Positions 16,496 through 25,425 of a DNA stretch of 64,000 nucleotides are shown here, piece by piece; the first letter of the stretch is position 1; the number at the start of each line of letters is the position of its first letter. This DNA is from DATBLE01 sp963775695 (lineage in GTDB: Bacteria; Actinomycetota; Thermoleophilia; Gaiellales; Gaiellaceae): assembly GCA_963775695.1 (NCBI GenBank), contig CAVZJU010000001.1, positions 519,846 through 583,845 on the forward strand. The letters run 5' to 3'. The translations under genes and the position numbers were made by a program. The notes beneath the pieces are model-generated. The model made no database searches and was not told the origin of the DNA. It worked only from the letters and a program-made list of their open reading frames with translations.

Positions 16496-17686
16496 CTAGG
16501 CGGCCACGTCGACGGCGGCGGCGACGAACACCAGCGCGAGATAGAGGAGTGACGAGTGGAAGAGCAGCGACGCCTGCCGCGGTGTCGTGTGCCGGGCGAG
16601 CCGCACCGCGAGCCAGATGAACCCCGCGCCGAGCACCAGCGCCGCGACGAGGTAGGCGAGCCCGAGCGTGCCCCAGACGAACGGCACGGCCGTGACCCCG
16701 ACCATGACCACGGAGTAGAGGAGGATCTGCTTCACGGTCTCGCGCTCGCCGCGCACGACCGGCAGCATCGGAATCCCCGCCTCCGCGTAGTTGCGCTTGA
16801 TCAGGAGCGCCAGCGCCCAGAAGTGCGGCGGCGTCCAGAAGAAGACGATGAGGAAGAGCGAGATCGCCGGCAGAGTGAGGTTCCCGGTCGCGGCCGCCCA
16901 CCCGACCAGCGGCGGGATCGCGCCGGCGGCGCCGCCGATGACGATGTTTTGCGGCGTCGTGCGCTTCAGCCAGCGGGTGTAGACGAGGACGTAGAAGAGG
17001 TTCCCGACGAGCGCCAGCGCCGCGGTCAGCACGTTGACCGCGCCGGCGAGCAGTACGAACGACAGGGCCGACAACGTGAGCCCGAACTCGAGCGCGTACG
17101 ACGGCGACACGCGGCCGGCGGTGACGGGCCGGGCGCGCGTCCGCTCGCCCATCAGCGCGTCGATGTCCCGGTCGATCACGTGGTTGAGCGCGCTCGCGCC
17201 GCCGCAGGCGAGCGCGAGGCCGACGACGAGCGCGGCCAGGTCGCCCAGGGGCGGCACGCCCTGCGCGCCGACGAACATCCCGCACACCCCCGTCAGCAGC
17301 AGCAGCGACATGATCCGCGGCTTGGTCAGCGTCACATAGTCGCGCCAGGGCCCGAGCGGCGCCGCCGCGCCTCTGAACGTGAGCGCCGTGAGCACGAGCG
17401 TGGACGCAAATGCGATCGCCGCCGCCGCCAGGTGGAGCCGGTCCACCGTGATCAGCGCCGCGAGGCCGAAGAGCGCGATCGAGAGCAGTGCCGGGACGAC
17501 GAGACGCCGGTGGCCGAGCCAGGCGGCGACGAGCACGGCGACGAGCGGCGGCAGCGCCAGCGCCGACAGCAACTGGTGTGCCGCGCCCAGCGACGCCGCT
17601 CCGCTGATCACGGCCAGGAGCGTCGCCGCCGCGGCGCCGAGCGCCACCAGCCTGAGCCACGGGCTAGGCGGTGCTTCGCGCATCAC
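16496..17686 (-). CDS. ctaB: heme o synthase with an N-terminal half-CtaA-like membrane domain
   Basis: A 396-residue polytopic membrane protein. Residues about 110-396 are a UbiA-type prenyltransferase: DYVTLTKPRIM, the first aspartate motif NHVIDRDIDALM, the second region and FFWTPPHFWALAL are all present. This domain adds a farnesyl tail to protoheme IX to make heme o. The first 105 residues add about four extra membrane segments, with histidines at positions 37, 59 and 85 that are conserved in the second paralogue (50286-51476). They resemble half of heme A synthase (CtaA/COX15). The start overlaps the end of ctaD by 23 bp. Confidence 0.92.
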   Translation of the reverse strand: MMREAPPSPWLRLVALGAAAATLLAVISGAASLGAAHQLLSALALPPLVAVLVAAWLGHRRLVVPALLSIALFGLAALITVDRLHLAAAAIAFASTLVLTALTFRGAAAPLGPWRDYVTLTKPRIMSLLLLTGVCGMFVGAQGVPPLGDLAALVVGLALACGGASALNHVIDRDIDALMGERTRARPVTAGRVSPSYALEFGLTLSALSFVLLAGAVNVLTAALALVGNLFYVLVYTRWLKRTTPQNIVIGGAAGAIPPLVGWAAATGNLTLPAISLFLIVFFWTPPHFWALALLIKRNYAEAGIPMLPVVRGERETVKQILLYSVVMVGVTAVPFVWGTLGLAYLVAALVLGAGFIWLAVRLARHTTPRQASLLFHSSLLYLALVFVAAAVDVAA

Positions 17687-19319
17687 GCTCCTCGAGCTTC
17701 AGGCGGAGGTCCCGCAACGGCCGGGGGCTGGCGACGTACGGGACCGGCTGCGGGAAGTTCTCGGGCGGCGGCGGGGACGGCGCGAACCACTCGAGCGTGT
17801 CCGCGATCCACGGGTCGTTGCCCACCCGGACACCGCGGCGCCTCGTCCGGAAGACGTTGATGAAGAAGATCAGGATGCCGACTGCCATCACGCCGGCGCC
17901 GATCGTGGACGCCAGGTTGTACGCCTCCCACAGACCGCCGTGGTTGTAGGTGTAGATGCGGCGCGGCATCCCCAGCAGGCCGAGGAAGTGCTGCGGCATG
18001 AACGTGAGGTTGAACCCGACGAACATCAGCCAGAACGTCCATTTCCCCAGCTTCTCGTTCAGCTTGCGGCCGAACATCTTCGGCCACCAGTAGAAGAGGC
18101 CGCCGAAGATCGCGAAGACCGAGCCGCCGAACATCGTGTAGTGGAAGTGCGCGACCACGAAGTAGGAGTCGTGCACCTGCCAGTCGAGCGGGAAGGCCGC
18201 GAGGTAGATACCGGTCAGGCCCCCGATCGTGAAGATCGCGATGAAGCCGAGCGCGAACAGCATCGGCGTGTCGAAGATCAGGTTCCCACGCCAGGTGGTC
18301 GCGAGCCAGTTGAGGATCTTCACGCCGGTCGGGATGGCGACCAGCATCGTCGTGATCATGAAGAAGCTCTGGAGGCCCCAGCCCAGCCCGACCGTGAACA
18401 TGTGGTGTGCCCAGACCAGCATCGAGATGAAGGCGATGCCGACCGTGGAGAACGCGACCGCCTTGTAGCCGAAGATCGGCTTGCGCGCGAAGACGGGGAT
18501 GATCTCCGAGATCATCCCCATCGCCGGCAGGATCAGGACGTAGACCTCCGGGTGGCCGAAGAACCAGAAGATGTGCTGGTAGAGGAGCGCGCTGCCGCCG
18601 GCGTCCGGAATGAAGAAGTGCGTGCCGACCTGGCGGTCGAGCAGGAGCATCAGCAGGCCGGCGCCGATCACCGGCAGGATCACGATCAGCAGGATCGCGT
18701 AGACCTCGATCGACCAGACGAAGAGCGGCATCCGCGTCCAGGTCATCCCGGCGGTGCGCATGTTGTGGATCGTGGCGACGAAGTTGACCGCTCCGGCGAG
18801 CGACGCGATGGCGAGGATGTGGAGCGAGAGGATCCACAGGTCCTGTCCGTGCCCGGGGCTGAACTGCAGCTCGGAGAGCGGCGTGTACGCCGTCCACCCC
18901 GTCTTCGCCGGGCCGCCCTTCGCGAAGAAGCTCGAGTAGAGGACGATCCCGCCGAGCAGGTACATCCAGTACGAGAAGGCGTTCAGCCGCGGAAACGCCA
19001 TGTCGCGGGCGCCGATCATCAGCGGGACGAGGAAGTTGCCGAAGCCGGCCAGGATCGGCACGACGACGAGGAAGACCATCGTCGTCCCATGGACGGTGAA
19101 CAGCTCGTTGTACTGGTCGCGCGTCACGAAATGCTCGTTCGGTGTCGCCAGCTGCGCGCGCATGAACAGAGAGAGCAGGCCTCCGAGGAAGAAGAAGAAG
19201 AGGCTCGTGGCGATGTAGAGGATCCCGATCCGCTTGTGGTCGACGGTCGTGAGCCAGCTCGCGACGGACCCGCGCTTCCAGTCGGTGCGGTATGGCTGCG
19301 TCTCAGCCCTGGCCGCCAC
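17664..19319 (-). CDS. ctaD: cytochrome c oxidase subunit I
   Basis: A 551-residue, roughly twelve-helix heme-copper oxidase core. WFFGHPEVYVLILP near residue 253 provides a CuB histidine, the cross-linked His-Tyr pair and the glutamate typical of type A1 oxidases. WAHHMF gives the other CuB histidines, and VVAHFHYTMFGG carries the histidines for heme a3 and heme a. It reduces oxygen to water and pumps protons. It overlaps ctaC upstream by 17 bp and ctaB downstream by 23 bp. No subunit III gene is in this cluster; one is in the second cluster. Confidence 0.97.
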   Translation of the reverse strand: MAARAETQPYRTDWKRGSVASWLTTVDHKRIGILYIATSLFFFFLGGLLSLFMRAQLATPNEHFVTRDQYNELFTVHGTTMVFLVVVPILAGFGNFLVPLMIGARDMAFPRLNAFSYWMYLLGGIVLYSSFFAKGGPAKTGWTAYTPLSELQFSPGHGQDLWILSLHILAIASLAGAVNFVATIHNMRTAGMTWTRMPLFVWSIEVYAILLIVILPVIGAGLLMLLLDRQVGTHFFIPDAGGSALLYQHIFWFFGHPEVYVLILPAMGMISEIIPVFARKPIFGYKAVAFSTVGIAFISMLVWAHHMFTVGLGWGLQSFFMITTMLVAIPTGVKILNWLATTWRGNLIFDTPMLFALGFIAIFTIGGLTGIYLAAFPLDWQVHDSYFVVAHFHYTMFGGSVFAIFGGLFYWWPKMFGRKLNEKLGKWTFWLMFVGFNLTFMPQHFLGLLGMPRRIYTYNHGGLWEAYNLASTIGAGVMAVGILIFFINVFRTRRRGVRVGNDPWIADTLEWFAPSPPPPENFPQPVPYVASPRPLRDLRLKLEERDARSTA

Positions 19320-20280
19320 CGAACCGCTCCTTCAGGTAGGTGGTCGCGGCCTTCATGGTGTCGTCGTTCCAATCCTTGCCGACCGCGGGCATCTTGTTCT
19401 TGCCGTTTCGGAGCAGCTGCTCGAGGGCCTTCGGGTCGGCGACCGTGCCGTTGCCGACGAGGGTCGGGCCGTAGTCGCCCTGGCCGGCCAGGCCGTGGCA
19501 GGTGGCGCAGACGCCGTCGAAGACCTCCTTGCCGACCACGGGGCTCGCCCCGGTGTGGGCCGCGAGGAACTTCGCGTACGCCGCGGGCGTGACGACGTCG
19601 ACCCAGCCGATCATGTGCGCGTGCTCCAGTCCGCAGAGCTCGGCGCAGCGAACCTCGAAGCTGCCGAGCTTCTGCGCCTTGAACCAGGTGTGGTTGACCC
19701 GTCCCGGGATCGCGTCGATCTTTCCGCCCAGAGCGGGTACCCACCAGCTGTGGATGACGTCCGGCGACACCACGGTGAGCTCCACGACGCGCTCGAGCGG
19801 TACGGCCATCCGCTGGAAGGCGACCTGGTCCTGCGGGTACCGGAACTGCCAGTAGTACTGGTGGGCCTCGACCGTGATCTGCAGAGCGCCGCTTGCGGCG
19901 GCCGCCGGCGGCACGTCCTTGATCGTCGGCAGCTTCACGAACACGAACGCGGCGATGCCCGCGAGGATCAGGACCGGGACGATCGTCGAGGCGGTCTCGA
20001 GCTTGGTCGCGCCGTGAATCTGCGCGCCGTCCTGGCCGCGGGCACGACCGCGGCCGCGGAACCGGACGATGAAGAGGATGAGCGCTCCCTCGACCAGGAC
20101 GAAGATCACGCCGGTGACGGCCAGGATCACGAAGTACGTCTGGCGAATCGCGTCGGCGTTCGGCGACTCGGGCGTGACGGGCGCCAGCCCGGCGTCTGCG
20201 GCAGACGCCCCTGCGAAGGCGAGCGCGACCGCGAGCGCGACCGCGAGCGCGGTGGGCAGGGCGAGGAGCCGACGCGACAC
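19303..20280 (-). CDS. ctaC: cytochrome c oxidase subunit II with fused cytochrome c
   Basis: A 325-residue caa3-type subunit II. A signal peptide is followed by two membrane helices (about 47-72 and 95-115), the cupredoxin domain with the CuA motif C212-x3-C216-x3-H220-x2-M223, and a C-terminal cytochrome c domain with C258-A-T-C-H262 and a later methionine (NKMPAVG) as axial ligand. Electrons would pass from cytochrome c through CuA to subunit I. The start is GTG. A TAGAAT hexamer lies eight bases upstream, so the message may be leaderless. A 12-bp tandem repeat codes for part of the signal peptide. Confidence 0.96.
   Translation of the reverse strand: MSRRLLALPTALAVALAVALAFAGASAADAGLAPVTPESPNADAIRQTYFVILAVTGVIFVLVEGALILFIVRFRGRGRARGQDGAQIHGATKLETASTIVPVLILAGIAAFVFVKLPTIKDVPPAAAASGALQITVEAHQYYWQFRYPQDQVAFQRMAVPLERVVELTVVSPDVIHSWWVPALGGKIDAIPGRVNHTWFKAQKLGSFEVRCAELCGLEHAHMIGWVDVVTPAAYAKFLAAHTGASPVVGKEVFDGVCATCHGLAGQGDYGPTLVGNGTVADPKALEQLLRNGKNKMPAVGKDWNDDTMKAATTYLKERFGGGQG
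20219..20253. repeat. 12-bp tandem repeat in the ctaC signal peptide
   Basis: GCGAGCGCGACC occurs twice in full, followed by a third copy with the last bases changed. It codes for the ALAVALAVALA stretch of the signal peptide. Slippage here would change the length of the hydrophobic core in steps of four residues without breaking the frame. Confidence 0.7.
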
Positions 20281-20288
20281 GACAGGGC

Positions 20289-20294
20289 ATTCTA
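20289..20294 (-). promoter_or_regulatory. -10 element of ctaC, leaderless start likely
   Basis: On the minus strand TAGAAT ends eight bases before the ctaC GTG, so transcription would begin at or within two or three bases of the start codon. The -35 region is weak (CACCTT at about 17 bp). The element overlaps the start codon of the divergent gene at 20294. Confidence 0.5.
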
Positions 20295-20605
20295 TGGAGG
20301 TGGCCGAGACGAAGGTGCAGCTTCCCGCGGGCCTCGAGCCGCCCTTCGAGGTCTACGTCAACGGGGTGCGCCAGCGGGAAGGCTCCGACTTCGTGCGGCG
20401 CGGCGACGAGCTCGTCTTTTCACGCCGGCTCGCCAACGAAGGGCGCCTCGGCTTCTGGCGCTGGACGTCGCTCTTCTTCGGGGTGGCCGGCACCTACCGG
20501 AAGCACGAGAGCGTCGACGTGGTGTACGAGGCCGACGGTCGGAGGATCGTCCGAACGGGGTTACCCTACGCGGCGGACGAACCGATAGAGAGCGGGGAGA
20601 GTTGA
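20294..20605 (+). CDS. small conserved-looking protein of unknown function
   Basis: A 103-residue protein starting MEVAETKVQLPAG. It has a compact beta-rich N-terminal half (PFEVYVNGVRQREGSDFV, DELVFSRRL) and a middle segment with aromatics (FWRWTSLFFGVAGTY) that could touch the membrane. I do not recognise the family. It diverges from ctaC with 13 bp between start codons, so its own promoter must lie inside ctaC. It is 13 bp upstream of the flippase-like gene and may be coupled to it. Confidence 0.65.
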   Translation: MEVAETKVQLPAGLEPPFEVYVNGVRQREGSDFVRRGDELVFSRRLANEGRLGFWRWTSLFFGVAGTYRKHESVDVVYEADGRRIVRTGLPYAADEPIESGES

Positions 20606-20618
20606 TCGGTCGGGCCGC

Positions 20619-21662
20619 ATGACCACGAGAGCCAAACACCAGAAGGTGATCGCTGCTGCGCTCGACCTGGAGCGCCGCAACTTCCTGATCCTGCTCGTGG
20701 CGGGTGCCCTGGCGCTCGCGGCCGCGATGGGCCTGGCCGACATGGCGGGTTACAGCCGTCTCGTCGATGCCGTTCAGGACGTCGTCCCGACCTGGTTCGC
20801 GGTCTGTTTCGGCGGCCAGGTCGTCGCCTATGTCGGCTACGTCCTCGCGGTCCGCGACATCGCCCGTGTCGACGGCGGGCCGCTGCTCTCCTTCCGTCTC
20901 TCGATGCGGACCGTGGTCGCCGGGTTCGGCGTCTTCGCCGCCACGCACGCCGCGGGCGGCTTCTCGGTCGACTACTGGACGTTCCGGCGCTCGGGGCTGC
21001 GCCGGCCGGAGGCCGTCGCCAGGGTGCTCGCGCTCGGCGCGCTCGAGTACGCGGTGCTGGCGCCCGCGGCGATGATCTGCGCCGTCGTCCTCCTGTTCGG
21101 CACCGGCGGCCACGTCCAGCACGCGATGACGTATCCGTGGCTCGCGGTCATCCCGGGCTTCCTCGCCGCGCTGTGGGTCAGCTCGCCGAAGCGCGCGGAG
21201 CGGCTCTCCGAGCCAGGGCGCGGCGGGCGCCTGCGCCAGTGGTTCGCGCATTTCGTCGCCGGGATCGTCAAGCTCCGCCGCTTGCTGACGGCGCCGCACC
21301 GGCACGGGCTGGGCGTGATCGGAGTCAGCCTCTACTGGCTGGGCGACATCGCCTGCCTGTGGGCGGCGCTGAAGATCTACAACGCCGAGATCTCGACGCC
21401 GGCGCTGATCCTCGCCTACGCGACGGGCTACGTCGCCACACGGCGCTCGCTGCCCGCCGGCGGCGCCGGGCTGGTCGAGGTGATGATGACCTTCGCCCTC
21501 GTCTGGGTGGGCCTGCCGCTCGCGCCGGCACTGCTCGGAGTCATCACCTACCGGGCGTTCAGCTTCTGGCTGCCGGTGATCCCCGCGCTCGCCGCATTGC
21601 CCGCGGTCCGCCGCATGCGCCAGGACTTCCGCCGCGGCGAGAAGGCCTTCGAGAAAAGCTGA
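20619..21662 (+). CDS. lysylphosphatidylglycerol synthase/UPF0104-type flippase-like membrane protein
   Basis: A 347-residue integral membrane protein with about eight helices. The late motif RSLPAGGAGLVEVMM followed by a membrane helix and ITYRAFSFWLPVIPALAALP is the signature of the UPF0104/AglD/LPG-synthase transmembrane family. Members flip or present lipid-linked substrates; the catalytic LPG synthase domain is absent. The specific lipid is unknown. A perfect hairpin overlaps the stop codon and may end the two-gene transcript. Confidence 0.8.
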   Translation: MTTRAKHQKVIAAALDLERRNFLILLVAGALALAAAMGLADMAGYSRLVDAVQDVVPTWFAVCFGGQVVAYVGYVLAVRDIARVDGGPLLSFRLSMRTVVAGFGVFAATHAAGGFSVDYWTFRRSGLRRPEAVARVLALGALEYAVLAPAAMICAVVLLFGTGGHVQHAMTYPWLAVIPGFLAALWVSSPKRAERLSEPGRGGRLRQWFAHFVAGIVKLRRLLTAPHRHGLGVIGVSLYWLGDIACLWAALKIYNAEISTPALILAYATGYVATRRSLPAGGAGLVEVMMTFALVWVGLPLAPALLGVITYRAFSFWLPVIPALAALPAVRRMRQDFRRGEKAFEKS

Positions 21663-21682
21663 AAGCGCTTCGCGCTTTCAGC
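21658..21682. terminator. 11-bp perfect hairpin at the flippase gene stop
   Basis: GCTGAAAGCGC and GCGCTTTCAGC pair perfectly around TTC. It starts on the last codons of the flippase-like gene and ends about 30 bases before the next start codon. No T tract follows; it may terminate or separate the two transcripts. Confidence 0.55.
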
Positions 21683-21712
21683 GTGAACGGCCGTGGTAGG
21701 CTCGGCGTCCTG

Positions 21713-22552
21713 ATGCGCCGGCTCGCACTCCTCGCCGTCCCGCTGGCAGCCTTGGCGGTGACCGCCGCTGCGACGGGCAAGCCCGGCGCTGTTGGTGCGA
21801 ACTGCCCGACGGTCGCGGGCGGGACGCTCACGATCGGCACCGACAATCCGGCGTATCCCCCGTGGTACGGCGGGAACGGCGGGCATGGCTGGAAGATCAG
21901 CGACCCGTACAGCGGCAAGGGCTACGAGTCGGCCGTGGCGTATGCAGTCGCGAAGCAACTCGGCTACTCGAAGGCGAAGGTCAAGTGGGCGTACGTGCCG
22001 TTCACCAAGTCGTACGCGCCCGGGAAGAAGAGCTTCGACTTCGACATCACCCAGATCTCCTTCACTCCGGCGCGGGCGAAGGTCGTCGACTTCAGCAGCT
22101 CGTACTACGACGTGAACCAGGCGATCGTGGTGCGGAACGGGACGCCGATCGCGAAGGTGCATTCGATCGCCGGCCTGAAGCCGTACACGCTCAGCGCCCA
22201 GCTCGGCACCACGAGCTATCAATTCATCCGCTCGACGATCAAGCCGAAGGGACTGAAGGTCTTCAACACCAACGACAAGGCCGTCTTCGCTTTGAAGAAC
22301 AAGCTCGTCGACGCCGTCGTCGTCGACCTGCCGACGGCTTTCTACGTCACGGCCGTGCAGGTCCCCAACGCCAAGATCCTCGGCCAGTTCGCGAGCACGA
22401 CGGGCGAGCACTTCGGGATGGTCTTCCAGAAGGGCAACCCGCTGCGGAGCTGCGTGAACAAGGCACTCGCCACCCTGAGGGCCAATGGGACGCTGAACCG
22501 GATCAAGAGCACGTGGCTCTCGAAGGTCGTCAGCGTTCCCGTGCTGAAGTAG
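21713..22552 (+). CDS. polar amino acid ABC transporter, substrate-binding protein
   Basis: A 279-residue exported binding protein of the SBP_bac_3 family. A signal peptide (MRRLALLAVPLAALAVTAAA) is followed by LTIGTDNPAYPPWY, the typical first strand and ligand loop, then SFDFDITQISFTPARAKVVDFSSSYY and the second lobe with LVDAVVVDLPTAFY. No lipobox cysteine is seen, so it is probably free or membrane-associated by its signal sequence. It is first in a three-gene importer operon. Confidence 0.9.
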   Translation: MRRLALLAVPLAALAVTAAATGKPGAVGANCPTVAGGTLTIGTDNPAYPPWYGGNGGHGWKISDPYSGKGYESAVAYAVAKQLGYSKAKVKWAYVPFTKSYAPGKKSFDFDITQISFTPARAKVVDFSSSYYDVNQAIVVRNGTPIAKVHSIAGLKPYTLSAQLGTTSYQFIRSTIKPKGLKVFNTNDKAVFALKNKLVDAVVVDLPTAFYVTAVQVPNAKILGQFASTTGEHFGMVFQKGNPLRSCVNKALATLRANGTLNRIKSTWLSKVVSVPVLK

Positions 22553-22592
22553 GGCCCTGAAGAGCGGTCGCCGCGCCCTCCTGATCGCCACC

Positions 22593-23360
22593 GTGAGCAC
22601 GGTGGTGGTCTTCGCGGCGCTCGCCTTCGCGATCGTCTCGGCACCCGGGTGGGACGCATTCAAGGCGGCGTTCCTCGATCCCCAGATCTTCAAGGCCGAC
22701 TTCCCCGAGATCGCTCGCGCGTTCCTGCTCAACGTGAAGATGTTCTGCATCGCCGAGCCGATCATCCTGGCGCTCGCGCTGGTGCTGGCGATCGTCCGGG
22801 GGCTTCCAGGACCGGTCTTCGCTCCGTTCCGGATCCTGGCGATCGTCTACGCGGACTTCTTCCGCGGGATCCCGACGATCCTCGTCATCCTCATGCTCGG
22901 GTTCGGCATGCCGGCGCTCGGCCTCTCGTGGCTGCCCACCTCGACGCTGTTCTGGGGCGTCGTCGCGCTCGTCCTCGTCTACACGGCCTACGTCTCGGAG
23001 GTGTACAGGGCGGGCATCGAGTCCGTGCACCCGAGCCAGGACGCCGCCGCCCGCTCGCTCGGGCTGTCGCGCCTCCAGGGCCTCCGCTACGTGATCGTCC
23101 CGCAGGCGGTGCGCCGGGTGATCCCGCCGCTGCTCAACGACTTCATCGGTCTGCAGAAGGACACCGCGCTCGTCAGCGTGATCGGCGCGATCGATGCCCT
23201 CCAGCAGGCGACGATCGACGAGCAGGAGCACTTCAACTTCACACCGTTCATCTGCGCCGCCGTTCTCTTCGTCGCGATCACGATTCCGCTCACCCGCTTC
23301 ACCGACCACCTCGTCGCCCGCGACCGGGCGCGGCGGCAGGCTTCCGGCGCGCTCGCATGA
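22593..23360 (+). CDS. polar amino acid ABC transporter, permease
   Basis: A 255-residue permease of the HisMQ type with about five helices. DFFRGIPTILVILML is the conserved N-terminal helix, and the EAA loop appears as EVYRAGIESVHPSQDAAARSLGLSRLQGLRYVIVP. The GTG at 22593 is the first usual start; the frame is open upstream with basic residues (KSGRRALLIAT), so a longer protein from an unusual start near 22557 is possible. It would pair with the binding protein and ATPase on either side. Confidence 0.88.
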   Translation: MSTVVVFAALAFAIVSAPGWDAFKAAFLDPQIFKADFPEIARAFLLNVKMFCIAEPIILALALVLAIVRGLPGPVFAPFRILAIVYADFFRGIPTILVILMLGFGMPALGLSWLPTSTLFWGVVALVLVYTAYVSEVYRAGIESVHPSQDAAARSLGLSRLQGLRYVIVPQAVRRVIPPLLNDFIGLQKDTALVSVIGAIDALQQATIDEQEHFNFTPFICAAVLFVAITIPLTRFTDHLVARDRARRQASGALA

Positions 23361-23529
23361 TTGTCGCTCGCCCTCGGGCTCTGCCAGCCGGCCCGCTGCG
23401 CGGGCGTCCCGGTTCCCCCCGTGTGCCCCCCTCCCTAGTCATCGTCGTACCCCAGACACCGTCCTCGGCCGTGCCCGCCATGTCGGTCGCGGCGGCGAAG
23501 ACCTCTGGCCAAACCGGGGGAGGATGCAT

Positions 23530-24282
23530 GTGAGTGCGGAGCCGGCTCTGCGGATCGAGAACCTGCATAAGTCGTTCGGGCAGGCGGAGGTGCTGCGCGG
23601 AATCGATCTCGAGGTCGCCGAGCACGGGGTCGTGTGCCTGATCGGCTCTTCGGGCTCGGGGAAGTCCACGCTGCTGCGCTGCGTCAACCTGCTCGAGCCG
23701 ATCGACGAGGGCCGCATCTTCGTCCAGGGTCGTGACATCACGGCGCCGGGCGTGAACGTCAACGAGGTGCGGAAGGGGATCGGGATCGTCTTCCAGGCGT
23801 TCAATCTCTTCCCACACCGGACGGTGCTCTCGAACGTGACGCTCGGGCCGCGCAAGGCGCTGAGGCTCCCACGCGCCGAGGCCGAGGCGGAGGCGCTGGA
23901 GCTGCTCGGCCGCTTCGGTCTCGCCGAACGCAGCGACGACTACCCCGACCGGCTGTCCGGCGGCCAGCAGCAGCGGGTCGCGATCCTTCGTGCATTGGCG
24001 ATGCGGCCGAAGCTGCTCCTCCTCGACGAGGTGACGAGTGCGCTCGACCCGGAGCTGGTCAGCGAGGTGCTCCAGCTGATCCGGGAGCTGGCCGAGGGCG
24101 GGATGACGATGGTGGTCGCCACGCACGAGATGAGCTTCGCCCGGGACCTCGCCGACCGCGTCTGCTTCCTGGACGCCGGCGTCATCCTCGAGGAGGGGCT
24201 GCCGGAGCAGATCTTCTCGGAGCCACGCGAGCCGCGGACGCAGCAGTTCCTGGCGCGGATCGTCGCGGCCGGGCGACTCTAG
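23530..24282 (+). CDS. polar amino acid ABC transporter, ATP-binding protein
   Basis: A 250-residue ABC ATPase with Walker A GSSGSGKSTLL, Q-loop FQAFNLFPH, signature LSGGQQQRVAI and Walker B LLLLDEVTSALDP. It energises the importer of the two genes upstream. Two starts are possible. ATG at 23524 leaves one base after the strong GGGGGAGG ribosome-binding site, while GTG at 23530 leaves seven, so GTG is preferred. A 160-bp gap with GC-rich repeats separates it from the permease. Confidence 0.92.
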   Translation: MSAEPALRIENLHKSFGQAEVLRGIDLEVAEHGVVCLIGSSGSGKSTLLRCVNLLEPIDEGRIFVQGRDITAPGVNVNEVRKGIGIVFQAFNLFPHRTVLSNVTLGPRKALRLPRAEAEAEALELLGRFGLAERSDDYPDRLSGGQQQRVAILRALAMRPKLLLLDEVTSALDPELVSEVLQLIRELAEGGMTMVVATHEMSFARDLADRVCFLDAGVILEEGLPEQIFSEPREPRTQQFLARIVAAGRL

Positions 24283-24310
24283 AACGCGGCGGGCCTGTTG
24301 CACCGACACC

Positions 24311-24346
24311 GCGCGGGTTCCGGACGGGCGTCCGGACGACCCGCGC
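24311..24346. terminator. bidirectional GC-rich hairpin between convergent operons
   Basis: The outer stem GCGCGGGT/ACCCGCGC and the inner stem TCCGGACG/CGTCCGGA pair perfectly, with a two-base bulge (CG) and a GG loop. It lies exactly between the stops of the amino acid importer and the SIS gene, so it could end transcription from both sides. It has no T tract. Confidence 0.6.
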
Positions 24347-25425
24347 TACCGCGCCAGCGTCACCTTCGAGAGTCCCCGCGGCTTGTCGGGGTCGAGCCCT
24401 TTCGCGCGGGCGACGGCGCCGGCGAAGAGCTGGCCGGGCACGACGGAGAGGAGCGGAGAGAGGAGCGGCAGCCGTGGCTTCGGCACGGGCACGTGGTACT
24501 GCGCGTCGGCGAGCGCGTCGGCGGCGGTGCCGCTCGCGACCACGGTTGCTCCTGCCGCGCGCGCCCGCGCGGTCGCGTCGACGACAGTGTCGAGCGTCTC
24601 GTCCTCGCTGGCGATCGACCAGACCGGGAACAGCGGGTCGAGGGCGGCGACGGGTCCGTGGGCGAGGTCGGTCGCGGTCAGCGGCTCGGCGGCGATCTGG
24701 CAGGTCTCCAGCAGCTTCAGCGCGATCTCGCGTGCGGTCGCGAACTCGGGCCCGCGGCCGATCACGAACATCCGCGCCACCGCCGTGAACGGGATGGAGA
24801 ACGACCGCGCGAGCCGCTCGAACTCGGGGATCTGGCCCTCGATCTGGTCGGCGACCTCCCCGAGCAGGCCGGCGAGCTCGTCGCACCGTCCCGCGAGGCA
24901 GCCGGCGAGCAGTGCGAGCGCGGCCAGCTGGTTCGAGTACGTCTTGGTGGCGGCGACGGCGAGCTCGGCCCCGGCGCCGAGCGGAAGCACCGCCTCGGCC
25001 GCGCGGGCGAGCTCCGAGTGGGCCTCGTTCGTGACCGCGATCGTGAACGCACCACCCTGCCGTGCCCGCTCGACGTACTCGAGCACGTCCGGCGTTTGCC
25101 CCGACTGCGACAGCGCGACGACCACCGAGCCGCGCAGGTCGACCTTCGCGCCGTAGTACACGAGCAGGCTGATCGAGTCGCGCGCCGCCGTCAGGCCGGG
25201 GAGCAGCCCGAACGCGTAGACGCCGAAGGACGCCGCGTTGTCGGACGACCCGTGGCCGACCATCCGGATGATCCCGGTGCCGTGCTTCATCGCCGCCTCG
25301 GCCACACGCGCGAACTCGGCACGGTGCTCGAGCAGGCGGCGGAGCGCGGCCGGCTGCTCGCGGATCTCGGCGAGGTACTGCGCGCCGCGCTGAGCCGGTG
25401 CAGGCACCGGCTCAGGCTGCGACAC
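24346..25425 (-). CDS. double-SIS protein, probable glucosamine-6-phosphate deaminase type II
   Basis: A cytoplasmic protein of about 359 residues with two SIS domains: VGHGSSDNAA and ALSQSGQTPDVLEYV in the first, MFVIGRGPEFATAREIALKL and ASEDETLD in the second. It resembles the isomerase half of GlmS without the glutaminase domain, like NagB-II or AgaS enzymes. It follows nagA and overlaps it by 14 bp, so conversion of glucosamine 6-phosphate to fructose 6-phosphate and ammonia is the likely reaction. The GTG at 25425 is chosen; in-frame codons further up are antisense-like. Other sugar-phosphate isomerases of the same family cannot be excluded. Confidence 0.75.
   Translation of the reverse strand: MSQPEPVPAPAQRGAQYLAEIREQPAALRRLLEHRAEFARVAEAAMKHGTGIIRMVGHGSSDNAASFGVYAFGLLPGLTAARDSISLLVYYGAKVDLRGSVVVALSQSGQTPDVLEYVERARQGGAFTIAVTNEAHSELARAAEAVLPLGAGAELAVAATKTYSNQLAALALLAGCLAGRCDELAGLLGEVADQIEGQIPEFERLARSFSIPFTAVARMFVIGRGPEFATAREIALKLLETCQIAAEPLTATDLAHGPVAALDPLFPVWSIASEDETLDTVVDATARARAAGATVVASGTAADALADAQYHVPVPKPRLPLLSPLLSVVPGQLFAGAVARAKGLDPDKPRGLSKVTLAR

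Noticed and set aside
17379..19592. 737-codon plus-strand frame opposite ctaD
   Set aside because: Composition (runs of Arg, Asp, Glu and His) is that of an antisense frame; the minus strand is unambiguous cytochrome oxidase.
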